From Paenibacillus ihumii (GTDB taxonomy: Bacteria; Bacillota; Bacilli; Paenibacillales; Paenibacillaceae), in assembly GCF_001403875.1 (NCBI RefSeq), contig NZ_LN884299.1:1674117-1738116 (forward strand): DNA of 64,000 bases, in the 5' to 3' direction. Position 1 is the stretch's first letter. Every line of letters begins with the position of its first letter. Below are positions 24,410 to 33,000 of this stretch, in pieces. The notes beneath the pieces are model-generated. The model saw nothing but the letters and a program-made list of their open reading frames with translations, searched no databases and had not been told where the DNA came from. The position numbers and the translations under genes were made by a program.

Positions 24410-25894
24410 TTGGTATTGGAGAAAGTGGACATTTACAAGGACATTGCCGAACGCACCGGAGGAGATATCTATCTTGGTGTGGTCGGAGCCGTCCGAACCG
24501 GAAAATCGACCTTTATTAAACGCTTCATGGAAACGGTCGTTCTGCCGAACATTTCCAGCGAAGCCGATCGGATCCGTGCAGTGGATGAACTTCCGCAAAG
24601 CGCAGCCGGCAAGACGATCATGACGACCGAGCCGAAATTCGTTCCTAACAATGCAGTGCAAATTAAGGTCGCAGAGGGGCTGGAAGTAAACGTCAGGCTC
24701 GTGGATTGCGTCGGCTATGCCGTCGAAGGGGCAAAAGGCTATGAGGATGAGAACGGGCCGCGCATGATCTCGACGCCGTGGTTTGAAGAACCGATTCCGT
24801 TCCAGGAAGCAGCGGAGATCGGGACGCGCAAGGTCATTCAGGAGCATTCGACGTTAGGCGTCGTAGTGACGACGGATGGCACAATCGCGGATATTCCGCG
24901 CTATTCCTACGTGGAGTCCGAAGAGCGGGTAATTGCTGAGCTTAAGGAGGTCGGCAAGCCGTTTGTCCTCGTCATCAACTCGACGCGCCCGACCAGTGAG
25001 GAAACGCAGCAGCTTCGCGGGGAGCTTGCCGTAAAATATGATATTCCGGTGATTGCGCTAAGCGCCGCAACGATGACGGAGGAGGACGTAACAGGCGTCC
25101 TGCGGGAAGTGCTCTATGAATTCCCGGTACATGAAGTTAATGTGAATTTGCCGAGCTGGGTGATGGTACTGAATGAGAATCACTGGCTGCGAAGCAATTA
25201 CGAGAACTCAGTACGGGATACGGTTAAAGATATCCGCCGCCTTCGCGATGTAGACCGCGTCGTCAGCAACTTCCTCGAATACGAATTCATCGAGCGTGCC
25301 GGGCTTAGCGGCCTCAATATGGGTCAGGGCGTAGCGGAAATCGATTTATACGCGCCGGATGATTTGTATGATCAAATTCTGATGGAGGTCGTCGGCGTTG
25401 AAATCAGAGGCAAGGATCATCTGCTGCAGCTGATGCAGGAGTTCACGCATGCGAAGAAGGAATATGACCGCTTCGCGGAAGCGCTCGAAATGGTCAAGAC
25501 GACCGGATACGGCATCGCTGCTCCTTCATTGGCCGAAATGGCGCTGGATGAACCGGAGCTTATCCGTCAGGGCTCCAGATTCGGCGTGCGCCTGAAGGCG
25601 ACCGCTCCGTCGATTCATATGATCCGGGTCGATGTGGAGTCCGAATTCGCGCCGATCATCGGCACGGAGAAGCAGAGCGAGGAGCTCGTTCGCTATCTGA
25701 TGCAGGACTTCGAGAATGATCCGATTAAAATTTGGGAATCCGATATATTCGGACGCTCCCTGCATTCCATCGTCCGGGAAGGAATTCAAGGCAAAATCGC
25801 CATGATGCCGGACAATGCCCGCTATAAACTGCAGGAGACCCTGGGCCGCATTATCAATGAAGGCTCGGGCGGACTGATTGCTATCATTTTATAG
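24410..25894 (+). CDS. spoIVA: Spore coat morphogenetic ATPase SpoIVA
   Basis: SpoIVA polymerises on the forespore surface, driven by ATP hydrolysis, and forms the basement layer of the coat. It is 494 residues and matches the B. subtilis protein along its whole length: Walker A region GAVRTGKST (about residues 27-35), sensor threonines in AAGKTIMTTEPKF, and the conserved C-terminal NEGSGGLIAIIL needed for localisation. TTG 24410, six bases after GAGGAGGGG, is preferred; the in-frame TTG 24416 is two codons later. A stand-alone unit. Confidence 0.97.
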   Translation: MVLEKVDIYKDIAERTGGDIYLGVVGAVRTGKSTFIKRFMETVVLPNISSEADRIRAVDELPQSAAGKTIMTTEPKFVPNNAVQIKVAEGLEVNVRLVDCVGYAVEGAKGYEDENGPRMISTPWFEEPIPFQEAAEIGTRKVIQEHSTLGVVVTTDGTIADIPRYSYVESEERVIAELKEVGKPFVLVINSTRPTSEETQQLRGELAVKYDIPVIALSAATMTEEDVTGVLREVLYEFPVHEVNVNLPSWVMVLNENHWLRSNYENSVRDTVKDIRRLRDVDRVVSNFLEYEFIERAGLSGLNMGQGVAEIDLYAPDDLYDQILMEVVGVEIRGKDHLLQLMQEFTHAKKEYDRFAEALEMVKTTGYGIAAPSLAEMALDEPELIRQGSRFGVRLKATAPSIHMIRVDVESEFAPIIGTEKQSEELVRYLMQDFENDPIKIWESDIFGRSLHSIVREGIQGKIAMMPDNARYKLQETLGRIINEGSGGLIAIIL

Positions 25895-25916
25895 AACAAC
25901 ATCCTGTTTATTCCAA

Positions 25917-25956
25917 CCGTGCACCAAGCTGAAATAGCTGTGTGCGGTTTTTTATT
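25917..25956 (+). terminator. Probable terminator of spoIVA
   Basis: An imperfect hairpin (ACCGTGCAC ... GTGTGCGGT, with an inner AGCT/AGCT stem) is followed by TTTTTTATTTTT. Confidence 0.65.
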
Positions 25957-25978
25957 TTTATAAACAAGTAAAAACCGA

Positions 25979-26007
25979 TTTACATACTTGGATTTAAGAT
26001 ATATATT
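25979..26007 (+). promoter_or_regulatory. Sigma-A promoter of the sugar ABC operon
   Basis: TTTACA, 17-base spacer, TATATT. CAAGTA ... TACTTG flank the -35 box as an inverted repeat, and ACATACTT recurs near 26030, so an operator is possible. Confidence 0.6.
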
Positions 26008-26052
26008 AATTTATAAAGATTTTAAAGATACATACTTAGAGGGGGAGAAACC

Positions 26053-27159
26053 ATGAAGAAAATCACATTTTGGCAAAGAACATGGACGACGGCGCTGCTG
26101 CTGCTGCTCGTGCTCGCCGTCAGCGCCTGCGGCATTAAGAAGGAGCCGGCCCCAGCCCCGGTGGCGCCAGCGGCTGCAGAGGAAGGCAGCGAGGCGGCAG
26201 ACGTAAGCGGCAAGGAGCTTGCGGGCAAGAAGGTAGCTCTGATCATGGAGTTCAATACGGGCACGTTCTCGCAGCAGTATGTGCAGGGCGTGACGGAAGA
26301 AGTGAAGAAATTCGGCGGGGAGCTGACCACATTTGTGGCGGAAAATGATAAAGCGAAGATGGCTTCGTTGCTCGAATCCGCGGTAAATCAAAATTTTGAC
26401 ATTATTCTGACGGATCATGGCGCGGCTGAATTTTTGGAGCCTGGCATTAAAAAAGCAGTGGAGAAGGGAATCGCGGTCGTCGTATTCGATGCGCTGGTGG
26501 AGGTGCCCGGCGTGACCGTACTCTCACAGGATGATCAAAGCATGGCTGCATTGTCGCTGGAGCAGCTGAAGCAGGATTCGGGCGGCAAGGGCAATATCGT
26601 CAAGGTATGGGTTGCCGGCTTTGCGCCTATGGAGCGCCGTGACGTGGAGTACAAGAAGTTCCTGGAGGAGAATCCGGAGATCAAGGAAATCGCCAGCTTC
26701 GGAACAGCTTCTAATCCGGCGCTTGATTCGCAGACGCAGATGGAAGCCGTCCTCAAGAGATATCCGAAGGGTGAAATTACGGCTGTTTGGGCTGCATGGG
26801 ATGAGTTCGCCAAAGGAGCGGCCAGAGCGATCCAGCTTGCTGGCAGAGACGAGATTAAAGTGTACGGCATCGACTTGAGCGATGAGGATTTGCAGATCAT
26901 TCAAGATCCAGCCAGCCCGTGGGTTGCTTCTGCAGCTGTCGATCCGAAGGATATCGGCCGGGTGCAGGTGAGATATGCGTACCAGAAGCTGCATGGCGAT
27001 GACACCGAGGATAATGTGGTTCTGCAAGCGGTGCTCGTTAAGCGGGATGCGCTGCCTGACAAGCAGGTATCCACAGATGATTTGTCTCAATACGTAGAAG
27101 GCTGGGGCGGCTCCAAGCAAGGCATCAAAGAGTGGATGAAAGAGTATGGCGTAGAGTAA
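26053..27159 (+). CDS. Sugar ABC transporter substrate-binding lipoprotein
   Basis: This is a class I periplasmic-binding-protein fold lipoprotein (RbsB-like) of 368 residues, anchored outside the membrane. The lipobox is VSAC (Cys26), followed by a Pro/Ala/Glu-rich linker. Two lobes follow: KKVALIMEFNTGTFSQQYVQGV in lobe 1, and IVKVWVAGFAPMERRDVEYKKF and AVWAAWDEFAKGAARAIQ in lobe 2. The substrate is probably a pentose, hexose or related compound; no residue lets me name it. The ribosome binding site is AGAGGGGGAG. A hairpin separates it from the ATPase gene, a common way to give excess binding protein. Confidence 0.9.
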   Translation: MKKITFWQRTWTTALLLLLVLAVSACGIKKEPAPAPVAPAAAEEGSEAADVSGKELAGKKVALIMEFNTGTFSQQYVQGVTEEVKKFGGELTTFVAENDKAKMASLLESAVNQNFDIILTDHGAAEFLEPGIKKAVEKGIAVVVFDALVEVPGVTVLSQDDQSMAALSLEQLKQDSGGKGNIVKVWVAGFAPMERRDVEYKKFLEENPEIKEIASFGTASNPALDSQTQMEAVLKRYPKGEITAVWAAWDEFAKGAARAIQLAGRDEIKVYGIDLSDEDLQIIQDPASPWVASAAVDPKDIGRVQVRYAYQKLHGDDTEDNVVLQAVLVKRDALPDKQVSTDDLSQYVEGWGGSKQGIKEWMKEYGVE

Positions 27160-27183
27160 GGGAGCTAGAGCTGTAAAATGCAA

Positions 27184-27209
27184 AGAGCGCGCCGGAAGGC
27201 GCGCTTTTT
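27184..27209 (+). terminator. Intercistronic hairpin after the binding-protein gene
   Basis: AGCGCGCC-GGAA-GGCGCGCT is followed by five T. It lies inside the operon, so it probably gives partial termination or stabilises the upstream message. Confidence 0.8.
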
Positions 27210-27229
27210 AGGTAAGGGAGTGCTGCTAA

Positions 27230-28765
27230 GTGGCATCAACGGAAACGACGACTAAGCAACAATATGTGCTGGAAATGACGGGGATCACAAAGTCGTTCGC
27301 CGGCGTACCGGCCCTTCGCGGCGTGGATTTTCGGTTGAGAGCCGGGGAGGTGCATGCCCTACTCGGGGCGAACGGCGCAGGCAAAAGCACACTGATGAAA
27401 ATTTTGGCAGGAGCCTATGAGTACGATGAAGGCACGATGCTGCTCGTTGGGCGTCCTGTGAAGCATAAGTCGCCGGCGGACGCCAAGAAGCTCGGCATCC
27501 ACTGCGTCTATCAGGAGGTCGACGCCAGCCTCGTTCCTCAGCTGACGGTGGCGGAGAACGTCATGCTGGATGAGATCGGAGCAGCGGGCGGGAAGGCATG
27601 GGTAAGTCCAAGGCGTCAGGCGCAGGAGGCGGAGCAAATCCTGGCATCGCTTAACGCGAACATTCCGGTGAAGAGGAAGGTCGCCGGCTTAAGCATAGCG
27701 GAGAAGCAGATGGTGCTGCTCGCGCGCATCGTCAGGCAGGAAGCGAAGGTCATTATTTTTGATGAGCCTACTGCCCCTTTAAGCGGCTCGGAGGCGGATA
27801 CCTTCTTCCGTATTTTGAGCGAGCTGAAAAAGCGCGGGACGGCATGCGTCTTCATTACCCACCGGCTGCCCGAGGTAATGGAGCATGCTGACTATGTCAC
27901 GGTGATGCGGGACGGGGCTAAGGTGCACGCCGGCGTAGTCGATGCTCTAAGCATGGGAGGACTTGTCGCCCAAATGCTGGGCAAGACCTTCGCGGAGGAG
28001 TTCCCGAAGCTGCCTGCCGAGATCGGGGATGTCGTGCTGAGCGTAAGCGGGTTGTGTCAGGGCAACAAGGTCAAGGGCGTCGACCTTGAGGTGCGAAGCG
28101 GCCAGATCGTTGCCGTCGTCGGTCCGGTAGGCGCAGGCAAGACGGAGATCGCCCGAATGCTGGCGGGAGCGGAGCGTCCGGATGGCGGTGTCATTTGCCT
28201 GCACGGTCAGAGCATGCTGTTCAAGCAGCCGGCGGACGCAATCGATGCAGGCATCGTCAGTGTGCCCGAGGAGCGGCGCAAGCAGGGAATCGTCATTCAC
28301 GAGTCTGTGGAGCGCAATATCAGCCTCCCGCTGCTTGACCGAATCAGCCGCTTCAGCTTCATTTCCGGCGAGCGGGAACGGGGGCTTACCGAGCGTGTGA
28401 TATCCTCGCTGGGCATCAAGACGGCTTCCGCGAAGCTGCCTGTGAAATATTTAAGCGGCGGGAACCAGCAAAAGGTCGCCATCGGCAAATGGCTGGAGAA
28501 AGAGGCGGACATTTTTCTGTTCGATGAACCGACCAAAGGCGTTGATATCGGGGCCAAGAGCGATATTTTCCGCATTATCGGACAATTGGCCTCCGCAGGC
28601 AAAGGCATCCTGTATTTGACGAGCGAGCTTGACGAAGGGCTTGGGATTGGCGATGTGATCGCCGTGCTGTACGACGGCAGGATTGCGGCCGTACTGCCGC
28701 GCGGAGAGGCTACCCTGGAGAAGATTTTGTACTTTGCAAGCGGTGGACGGGAGGAGAATTTGTGA
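27230..28765 (+). CDS. Sugar ABC transporter ATP-binding protein (RbsA/MglA type)
   Basis: The product is 511 residues with two fused ABC domains, as in the ribose/galactose import family. The first domain has Walker A GANGAGKST, a degenerate signature LSIAEKQMV and Walker B VIIFDEPTAPL. The second has GPVGAGKTE, signature LSGGNQQKV and IFLFDEPTKGVDIG. This energises import by the adjacent permease. The start is GTG 27230 after TAAGGGAG. Its end overlaps the permease start by four bases. Confidence 0.92.
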   Translation: MASTETTTKQQYVLEMTGITKSFAGVPALRGVDFRLRAGEVHALLGANGAGKSTLMKILAGAYEYDEGTMLLVGRPVKHKSPADAKKLGIHCVYQEVDASLVPQLTVAENVMLDEIGAAGGKAWVSPRRQAQEAEQILASLNANIPVKRKVAGLSIAEKQMVLLARIVRQEAKVIIFDEPTAPLSGSEADTFFRILSELKKRGTACVFITHRLPEVMEHADYVTVMRDGAKVHAGVVDALSMGGLVAQMLGKTFAEEFPKLPAEIGDVVLSVSGLCQGNKVKGVDLEVRSGQIVAVVGPVGAGKTEIARMLAGAERPDGGVICLHGQSMLFKQPADAIDAGIVSVPEERRKQGIVIHESVERNISLPLLDRISRFSFISGERERGLTERVISSLGIKTASAKLPVKYLSGGNQQKVAIGKWLEKEADIFLFDEPTKGVDIGAKSDIFRIIGQLASAGKGILYLTSELDEGLGIGDVIAVLYDGRIAAVLPRGEATLEKILYFASGGREENL

Positions 28766-29748
28766 AAGACAGATTGATGAATATCACGTTCCGGTATGGA
28801 ACGATAACAGTGGTTTTGGCGGTCATTGCCTTTTTTTCGATCCGGCTGCCGTACTTTTTTACTTACAGCAATCTTAGCGACATCCTGAATTCAATCGCGA
28901 TCGTAACCTTCGTTGCCATCGGCGTTACGCTGTCGCTGGCCGTGGATGGCTTCGATCTATCCGTGGGCTCCACGGTTTCGCTGACGACGGTCGTCTCGGC
29001 CTCGCTGATGATCTGGTATCAGCTGCCGCTTTATGTCGTTATTATTTTCCCGCTGCTGATCGGAGCTTTGATCGGTCTATTGAACGCTTTTCTGATCATT
29101 AAAATGAGAATTCCGGATTTGCTGGCGACCTTGGCCATGATGTACATCGTCGCAGGAATCCAGAAGACCTATGCCCAGGGCTACACGATCTATAATAATA
29201 TGCAATTCCCGGACGGCAGCAAGGCGGCGGGCAAAATGGACGAAACCTTCCTGCTGCTCGGGCAGGGCGAGCTTCTGGGCGTTCCTGTCAGCGTCATTCT
29301 GCTCATCTTCTTCGTTATTGTGGTGCACTTATTTCTGACCCGCACGAAATACGGCCGCCAAATCTATATAACGGGGGGCAATGAAGAAGCGGCCAGGCTG
29401 TCGGGGATCAAAGTGAAAAAAGTGCGGCTGTTCGCATACATGGCTTCCGGCGTCTTCGCGGCCATCGGCGGCTTGCTCTTCGCCTCCCGGGTCGGCTCGG
29501 GCCAAATCGATGCAGGCGCCCCTCTGTTAATGGAGGCCGTTGCCGCAGCATTCGTCGGCTTCTCCGTCTTCGGCGCGGGCAAGCCGAACATTATCGGCAC
29601 CTTTATCGGCTCCGTACTGATCGGCGTGCTCGTTAACGGGTTAACGATGATGAACGTCCAGTATTTCGCGCATGATATCGTGAAAGGCTCGGTGCTGGTG
29701 CTCGCTTTGTCGATTACTTTTTACGTGCTGAACCGTTCCAGGACTTAA
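28762..29748 (+). CDS. Sugar ABC transporter permease (RbsC family)
   Basis: The product is 328 residues with eight to ten membrane segments. The family signature region is GFDLSVGSTVSLTTVVSASL, followed by RIPDLLATLAMMYIVAGIQ and GGNEEAARLSGIKVKKV. A single permease gene suggests a homodimer. GTG 28762 overlaps the ATPase stop; ATG 28774 is a possible later start. The three-gene set is inserted between spoIVA and hbs, which are neighbours in B. subtilis. No regulator or sugar enzyme accompanies it. Confidence 0.9.
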   Translation: MKDRLMNITFRYGTITVVLAVIAFFSIRLPYFFTYSNLSDILNSIAIVTFVAIGVTLSLAVDGFDLSVGSTVSLTTVVSASLMIWYQLPLYVVIIFPLLIGALIGLLNAFLIIKMRIPDLLATLAMMYIVAGIQKTYAQGYTIYNNMQFPDGSKAAGKMDETFLLLGQGELLGVPVSVILLIFFVIVVHLFLTRTKYGRQIYITGGNEEAARLSGIKVKKVRLFAYMASGVFAAIGGLLFASRVGSGQIDAGAPLLMEAVAAAFVGFSVFGAGKPNIIGTFIGSVLIGVLVNGLTMMNVQYFAHDIVKGSVLVLALSITFYVLNRSRT

Positions 29749-29782
29749 AAAACTTGAAATTCTAGGTGGGCTGTATTACTAT

Positions 29783-29826
29783 AAGTTTGTTCCGCGCCTT
29801 TGGCGGCTGCGGCAAATGAACTTTTT
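29783..29826 (+). terminator. Probable terminator of the ABC operon
   Basis: Imperfect arms (AAGTTTGTTCCGC / GCGGCAAATGAACTT), with an inner GCC/GGC pair, are followed by TTTTT. Confidence 0.6.
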
Positions 29827-29933
29827 GCTGGGCAAAAATCCAGTAATAATGTTAGAATTACGTATATTCTGCGGTAAAACGGAAACACAGAATATCAGAG
29901 CGATGTATTTTTTGTACGGGGAGGTGAATTTTG

Positions 29934-30206
29934 ATGAATAAATCCGATTTGGTGAACCAGGTTGCCGAGAGCACAGAGCTGTCCAAGAAAGATGCGGCTA
30001 AAGCGGTTGATGCTGTCTTTGAAGCGATCTCCACGGCGCTGCAAAACGGCGATAAAGTACAATTGGTTGGCTTTGGCAACTTTGAAGTTCGCGAACGTTC
30101 CGCCCGTAAAGGACGCAACCCGCAAACAGGAGAGGAAATCGAAATCCCTGCGAGCAAAATTCCTGCATTCAAACCAGGTAAAGCGCTCAAAGACGGAATT
30201 AAATAA
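29934..30206 (+). CDS. hbs: DNA-binding protein HU
   Basis: HU is the main nucleoid architectural protein. It is 90 residues and matches the HU family throughout ([20 protein letters not shown] at the start; the DNA-intercalating arm has [24 protein letters not shown]). ATG 29934 with GGGGAGGTGA upstream is correct; a TTG immediately before it adds one residue. It is followed by mtrB as in B. subtilis, except that mtrA/folE is missing between them. Confidence 0.97.
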   Translation: MNKSDLVNQVAESTELSKKDAAKAVDAVFEAISTALQNGDKVQLVGFGNFEVRERSARKGRNPQTGEEIEIPASKIPAFKPGKALKDGIK

Positions 30207-30230
30207 AGATTTCTACATATCTTCTCTGAT

Positions 30231-30269
30231 AAAAAAGTCCGTGGGCGGTTGTTCACGGCCTTTTCTTTT
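30231..30269 (+). terminator. Terminator of hbs
   Basis: AAAAAAGTCCGTG and CACGGCCTTTTCTTTT form an imperfect stem around a 10-base loop. Confidence 0.7.
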
Positions 30270-30328
30270 AGCAGGGGGAAGTAATGTGGATCTTCAGTGT
30301 ATTTATCCGATGGGAGGAGTCGCACAGG

Positions 30329-30589
30329 ATGGATCAGCACAATCACAGTGCCGGAGGCGGGGAAGAGCGGAACGTGAATAACGGCGATTATTTCGTCGTG
30401 AAGGCGAAGGAGCAGGGCGTGCAGGTCATCGGGCTGACCCGTGGCAAGGACACGCGCTTCCATCACACGGAGAAGCTGGACAAGGGCGAGGTGCTTATCG
30501 CCCAATTTACCGACCATACGTCGGCGGTGAAAATCAGAGGCAAGGCTGTCGTTATGACCAAGCACGGCAGAATCGATACGGAAGAATGA
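30329..30589 (+). CDS. mtrB: trp RNA-binding attenuation protein TRAP
   Basis: TRAP forms an 11-subunit ring that, when loaded with tryptophan, wraps RNA carrying GAG/UAG triplets and represses trp genes. It is 86 residues against 75 in B. subtilis. The core is conserved: [37 protein letters not shown], including the Lys-Lys-Arg used for RNA contact. An N-terminal extension of about eleven residues is rich in His, Asn and Gly. ATG 30329 has GGGAGGAG nine bases upstream; the upstream ATG at 30284 would add unrelated sequence. Its likely target is the leader at 39700. Confidence 0.96.
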   Translation: MDQHNHSAGGGEERNVNNGDYFVVKAKEQGVQVIGLTRGKDTRFHHTEKLDKGEVLIAQFTDHTSAVKIRGKAVVMTKHGRIDTEE

Positions 30590-30599
30590 TTTTGATTTT

Positions 30600-30621
30600 G
30601 CAGGCATAGCCTGCTTTTTTT
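30600..30621 (+). terminator. Rho-independent terminator of mtrB
   Basis: GCAGGC-ATA-GCCTGC and seven T, eleven bases after the stop. Nearly the same stem as the hairpin before cmk. Confidence 0.85.
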
Positions 30622-30691
30622 AATTGTACAATGGGGTATAGGCCATGAAGACCGTATATAATTCTGGTCATAATTCAAGGGAGAATGCCTC

Positions 30692-31234
30692 ATGAAGAGT
30701 ACCATTATTGTACAGGCGCTGTTTGTCTCCATGAGCTGCGCCTTGCTGCTGGCAGCCTTGTCCTGGCTTGCGGGAAGAGCGGGCGAGGCTGCGCCCGCCC
30801 ATGCTGCGCTATTGGAGAAGCATGATCAGCCTGTTGAGCTGAGGAATGATAACCTGGTCGATGAGCTGATCGCCTGGAAGCTGCTTGTCCCGCTCGAGAA
30901 GGTGGAGCTGAGCGGAAGCATATTGGCGGTCGACTTCAAGGTGACGGAAGGGAACGACCGGCCGCAGCTGCTGTACCAAGGACTTGCTCAGGCGATTGAC
31001 CGTTCTTTCCAGGATACGGTCAACGTGGATCGGCTGCTGGTCAGGTTCATCGCGGAAGACCGGTGGTTCGGGAACAAGCATTTGCTGCTGGCCGCGGATA
31101 TCCGCAGGGGGGAGTGGCCGAAGGAAGCTCTGGAGGAGCTGCGTGCCTGGGGAGACCGTGGGCTGAACCATGAACTGAAAAGCTGGTTCAGGGTCACGGA
31201 GACGAATCTGTGGAAGACGATGATCCACAATTAG
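30692..31234 (+). CDS. Membrane-anchored protein of unknown function
   Basis: The product is 180 residues. It has an N-terminal hydrophobic segment (about 5-27) that could be a signal anchor, then a charged soluble region (for example LVDELIAWKLLVPLEKVELS and DRPQLLYQGLAQAIDRSF). I know no family with this pattern. It sits between mtrB and hepS. B. subtilis has nothing obvious in this place. The start is supported by AAGGGAGA about eight bases upstream. Confidence 0.72.
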   Translation: MKSTIIVQALFVSMSCALLLAALSWLAGRAGEAAPAHAALLEKHDQPVELRNDNLVDELIAWKLLVPLEKVELSGSILAVDFKVTEGNDRPQLLYQGLAQAIDRSFQDTVNVDRLLVRFIAEDRWFGNKHLLLAADIRRGEWPKEALEELRAWGDRGLNHELKSWFRVTETNLWKTMIHN

Positions 31235-31284
31235 TTGCCGTTAAGAACAAATCGTATTTTTTATTGCGAAATAAGCGCTTCATT

Positions 31285-31315
31285 TTGTGCGCGGCGAAAT
31301 AACATATGCTATAAT
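31285..31315 (+). promoter_or_regulatory. Possible promoter of the hepS-menG-mqn-hepT cluster
   Basis: A perfect TATAAT (31310-31315) with an upstream TGC extension. The best -35, TTGTGC, is 19 bases away, so recognition would rely on the extended -10. Confidence 0.45.
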
Positions 31316-31394
31316 AGACAGGATTGTGACATCTCTTTGAATTTAGCTGGAATTCGTAAAGGGATCGTCAGTATTAGCGGCTCGGAGGCAGAGG

Positions 31395-32261
31395 ATGAAA
31401 CCTTATCGCATAACAGAAATGGCACATAAGTATGTCGGATACGACATGATTACCAACCACACGGAGCTGCCGGAATACCCGGTCGCCCGTGTTCGTTTGC
31501 TTTATATGTTTCTAAACATCCGCGACGGCGGCAAAATGCGGGCGCATGAAACTTCCGCACTGGCGGCGTTTCTCGTTCAGCTCGGGCTCGATACGCATGA
31601 TATGATCGATGTCGATTCGTCCTGCAAGGAGGAGCGAAGCATGCGTTCCCGCCAGCTTAAGGTGCTGGCGGGCGATTATTTCAGCAGCCTGTTCTATGAG
31701 TTGCTCGCGAAGGCGGGACAAATCGAACTGGTGTCTTCCATGAGCACGGCGATTTGCGAGGTTAACCGGCTTAAGGTCGGGCTGTACATCAAGCTGAAGA
31801 AGCTGCTGCCTACGGAGGACTATTTGAAGGAATGCACGCATATCAAGATGGGGCTGTTTCAGTCGTTCTCCCATCTGTTGGACAAGCCGCTTCAGAACCT
31901 GTGGAGATTGCTGCTGGCCGAGCTCAGCCGCTGCGAGGTCGTGCTGGGCGAGATGAAGGCGAGCAGCATGCTGCCGGAGGAACGTCAGGGCTATGCCTAT
32001 CTTCGGATTATGGAGACGGGCACGGCTGAGGATAGGGAGGCCATCTCGAAGAGCAGGGTTGACCGGCGCGAGTGGTCCTCGCTGCTGGAGAAGTACGGTG
32101 TGAACGAGCTGCTCGTTCACAAGCTGCATCAATCCGTTGAACGGGTGCAGGCGCTCGTGCAGGAGCTCAAGGGAGACAAGGAGCAGTCCGAGCTGACCGC
32201 CATTGTCGAACCATTTCGCGCCGCGCTGACGCTGCAGCGGCGTGCAATGCAGGAAGGATGA
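31395..32261 (+). CDS. hepS: Heptaprenyl diphosphate synthase component I
   Basis: HepS is the small non-catalytic subunit that sets chain length in the two-part heptaprenyl diphosphate synthase for the menaquinone-7 side chain. It is 288 residues. Recognisable parts are ITEMAHKYVGYDMI, PVARVRLLYMFLN and GDYFSSLFYELLAKAGQIELV; the DDxxD motifs of the catalytic subunit are absent, as expected. The catalytic partner hepT lies 3 kb downstream, separated by quinone genes. Confidence 0.92.
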   Translation: MKPYRITEMAHKYVGYDMITNHTELPEYPVARVRLLYMFLNIRDGGKMRAHETSALAAFLVQLGLDTHDMIDVDSSCKEERSMRSRQLKVLAGDYFSSLFYELLAKAGQIELVSSMSTAICEVNRLKVGLYIKLKKLLPTEDYLKECTHIKMGLFQSFSHLLDKPLQNLWRLLLAELSRCEVVLGEMKASSMLPEERQGYAYLRIMETGTAEDREAISKSRVDRREWSSLLEKYGVNELLVHKLHQSVERVQALVQELKGDKEQSELTAIVEPFRAALTLQRRAMQEG

Positions 32262-32274
32262 GGTGACAGACATT

Positions 32275-33000
32275 ATGAGTAATACGACTTCAGAGCCGAA
32301 GGAGCAATTTGTTCATTCGGTATTCGAGAGCATTGCTCCGAAGTATGACAGGATGAACGATATTATCAGCTTCCGTCGGCATAAAGCCTGGCGCAAATTT
32401 ACAATGGCCAAGATGAAGATGTCTCCGGAGGATACGGCGATTGACCTTTGCTGCGGGACTTGCGATTGGACGATCAGCATGGCTCAGACCAGCGGCGGAC
32501 ACATTACCGGCCTGGATTTCAGTGAGAACATGCTGCAGTTCGGCCGCCGCAAGGTCGTCGAGAGCGGGCTGGAGGATCGGATTACACTCGTCCAGGGGAA
32601 TGCGATGGCGCTTCCATTCGAGGACAATACTTTTCATTATGCCACCATCGGCTTTGGTCTTCGCAACGTGCCGGACCTGCACCAGGTGCTTCGTGAAATG
32701 AAGCGGGTGGTCAAGCCGGGGGGGATGGTCGTCTGCCTGGAGTTGTCCAAGCCGACCTGGCAGCCGTTTAAGGGCATTTACTATTTTTATTTTAATAAGG
32801 TGCTGCCGCTGCTCGGCAAGCTGTTTGCTAAACGTTATGAGCAGTATAAATGGCTTCCCGACTCGCTTACAGCGTTCCCGGGCAGGGAGGAGCTGGCGCA
32901 AATCTTCCGTGACATCGGACTGAAGAACGTTGAAGCGTATCCTTTAACGGGCGGAGTTGTCGCCTTACATATCGGAACGAAGGAGACGCCTTATGTTTAG
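32275..33000 (+). CDS. menG: Demethylmenaquinone methyltransferase
   Basis: MenG (UbiE family) performs the last C-methylation of menaquinone with S-adenosylmethionine. It is 241 residues. It has VFESIAPKYDRMNDIISF at the start, SAM motif AIDLCCGTCDWT (about residues 54-65), GLDFSENML and the family motif IGFGLRNVPD. ATG 32275 has GAGGTG nine bases upstream. It overlaps the prenyltransferase gene by eight bases. Confidence 0.96.
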   Translation: MSNTTSEPKEQFVHSVFESIAPKYDRMNDIISFRRHKAWRKFTMAKMKMSPEDTAIDLCCGTCDWTISMAQTSGGHITGLDFSENMLQFGRRKVVESGLEDRITLVQGNAMALPFEDNTFHYATIGFGLRNVPDLHQVLREMKRVVKPGGMVVCLELSKPTWQPFKGIYYFYFNKVLPLLGKLFAKRYEQYKWLPDSLTAFPGREELAQIFRDIGLKNVEAYPLTGGVVALHIGTKETPYV

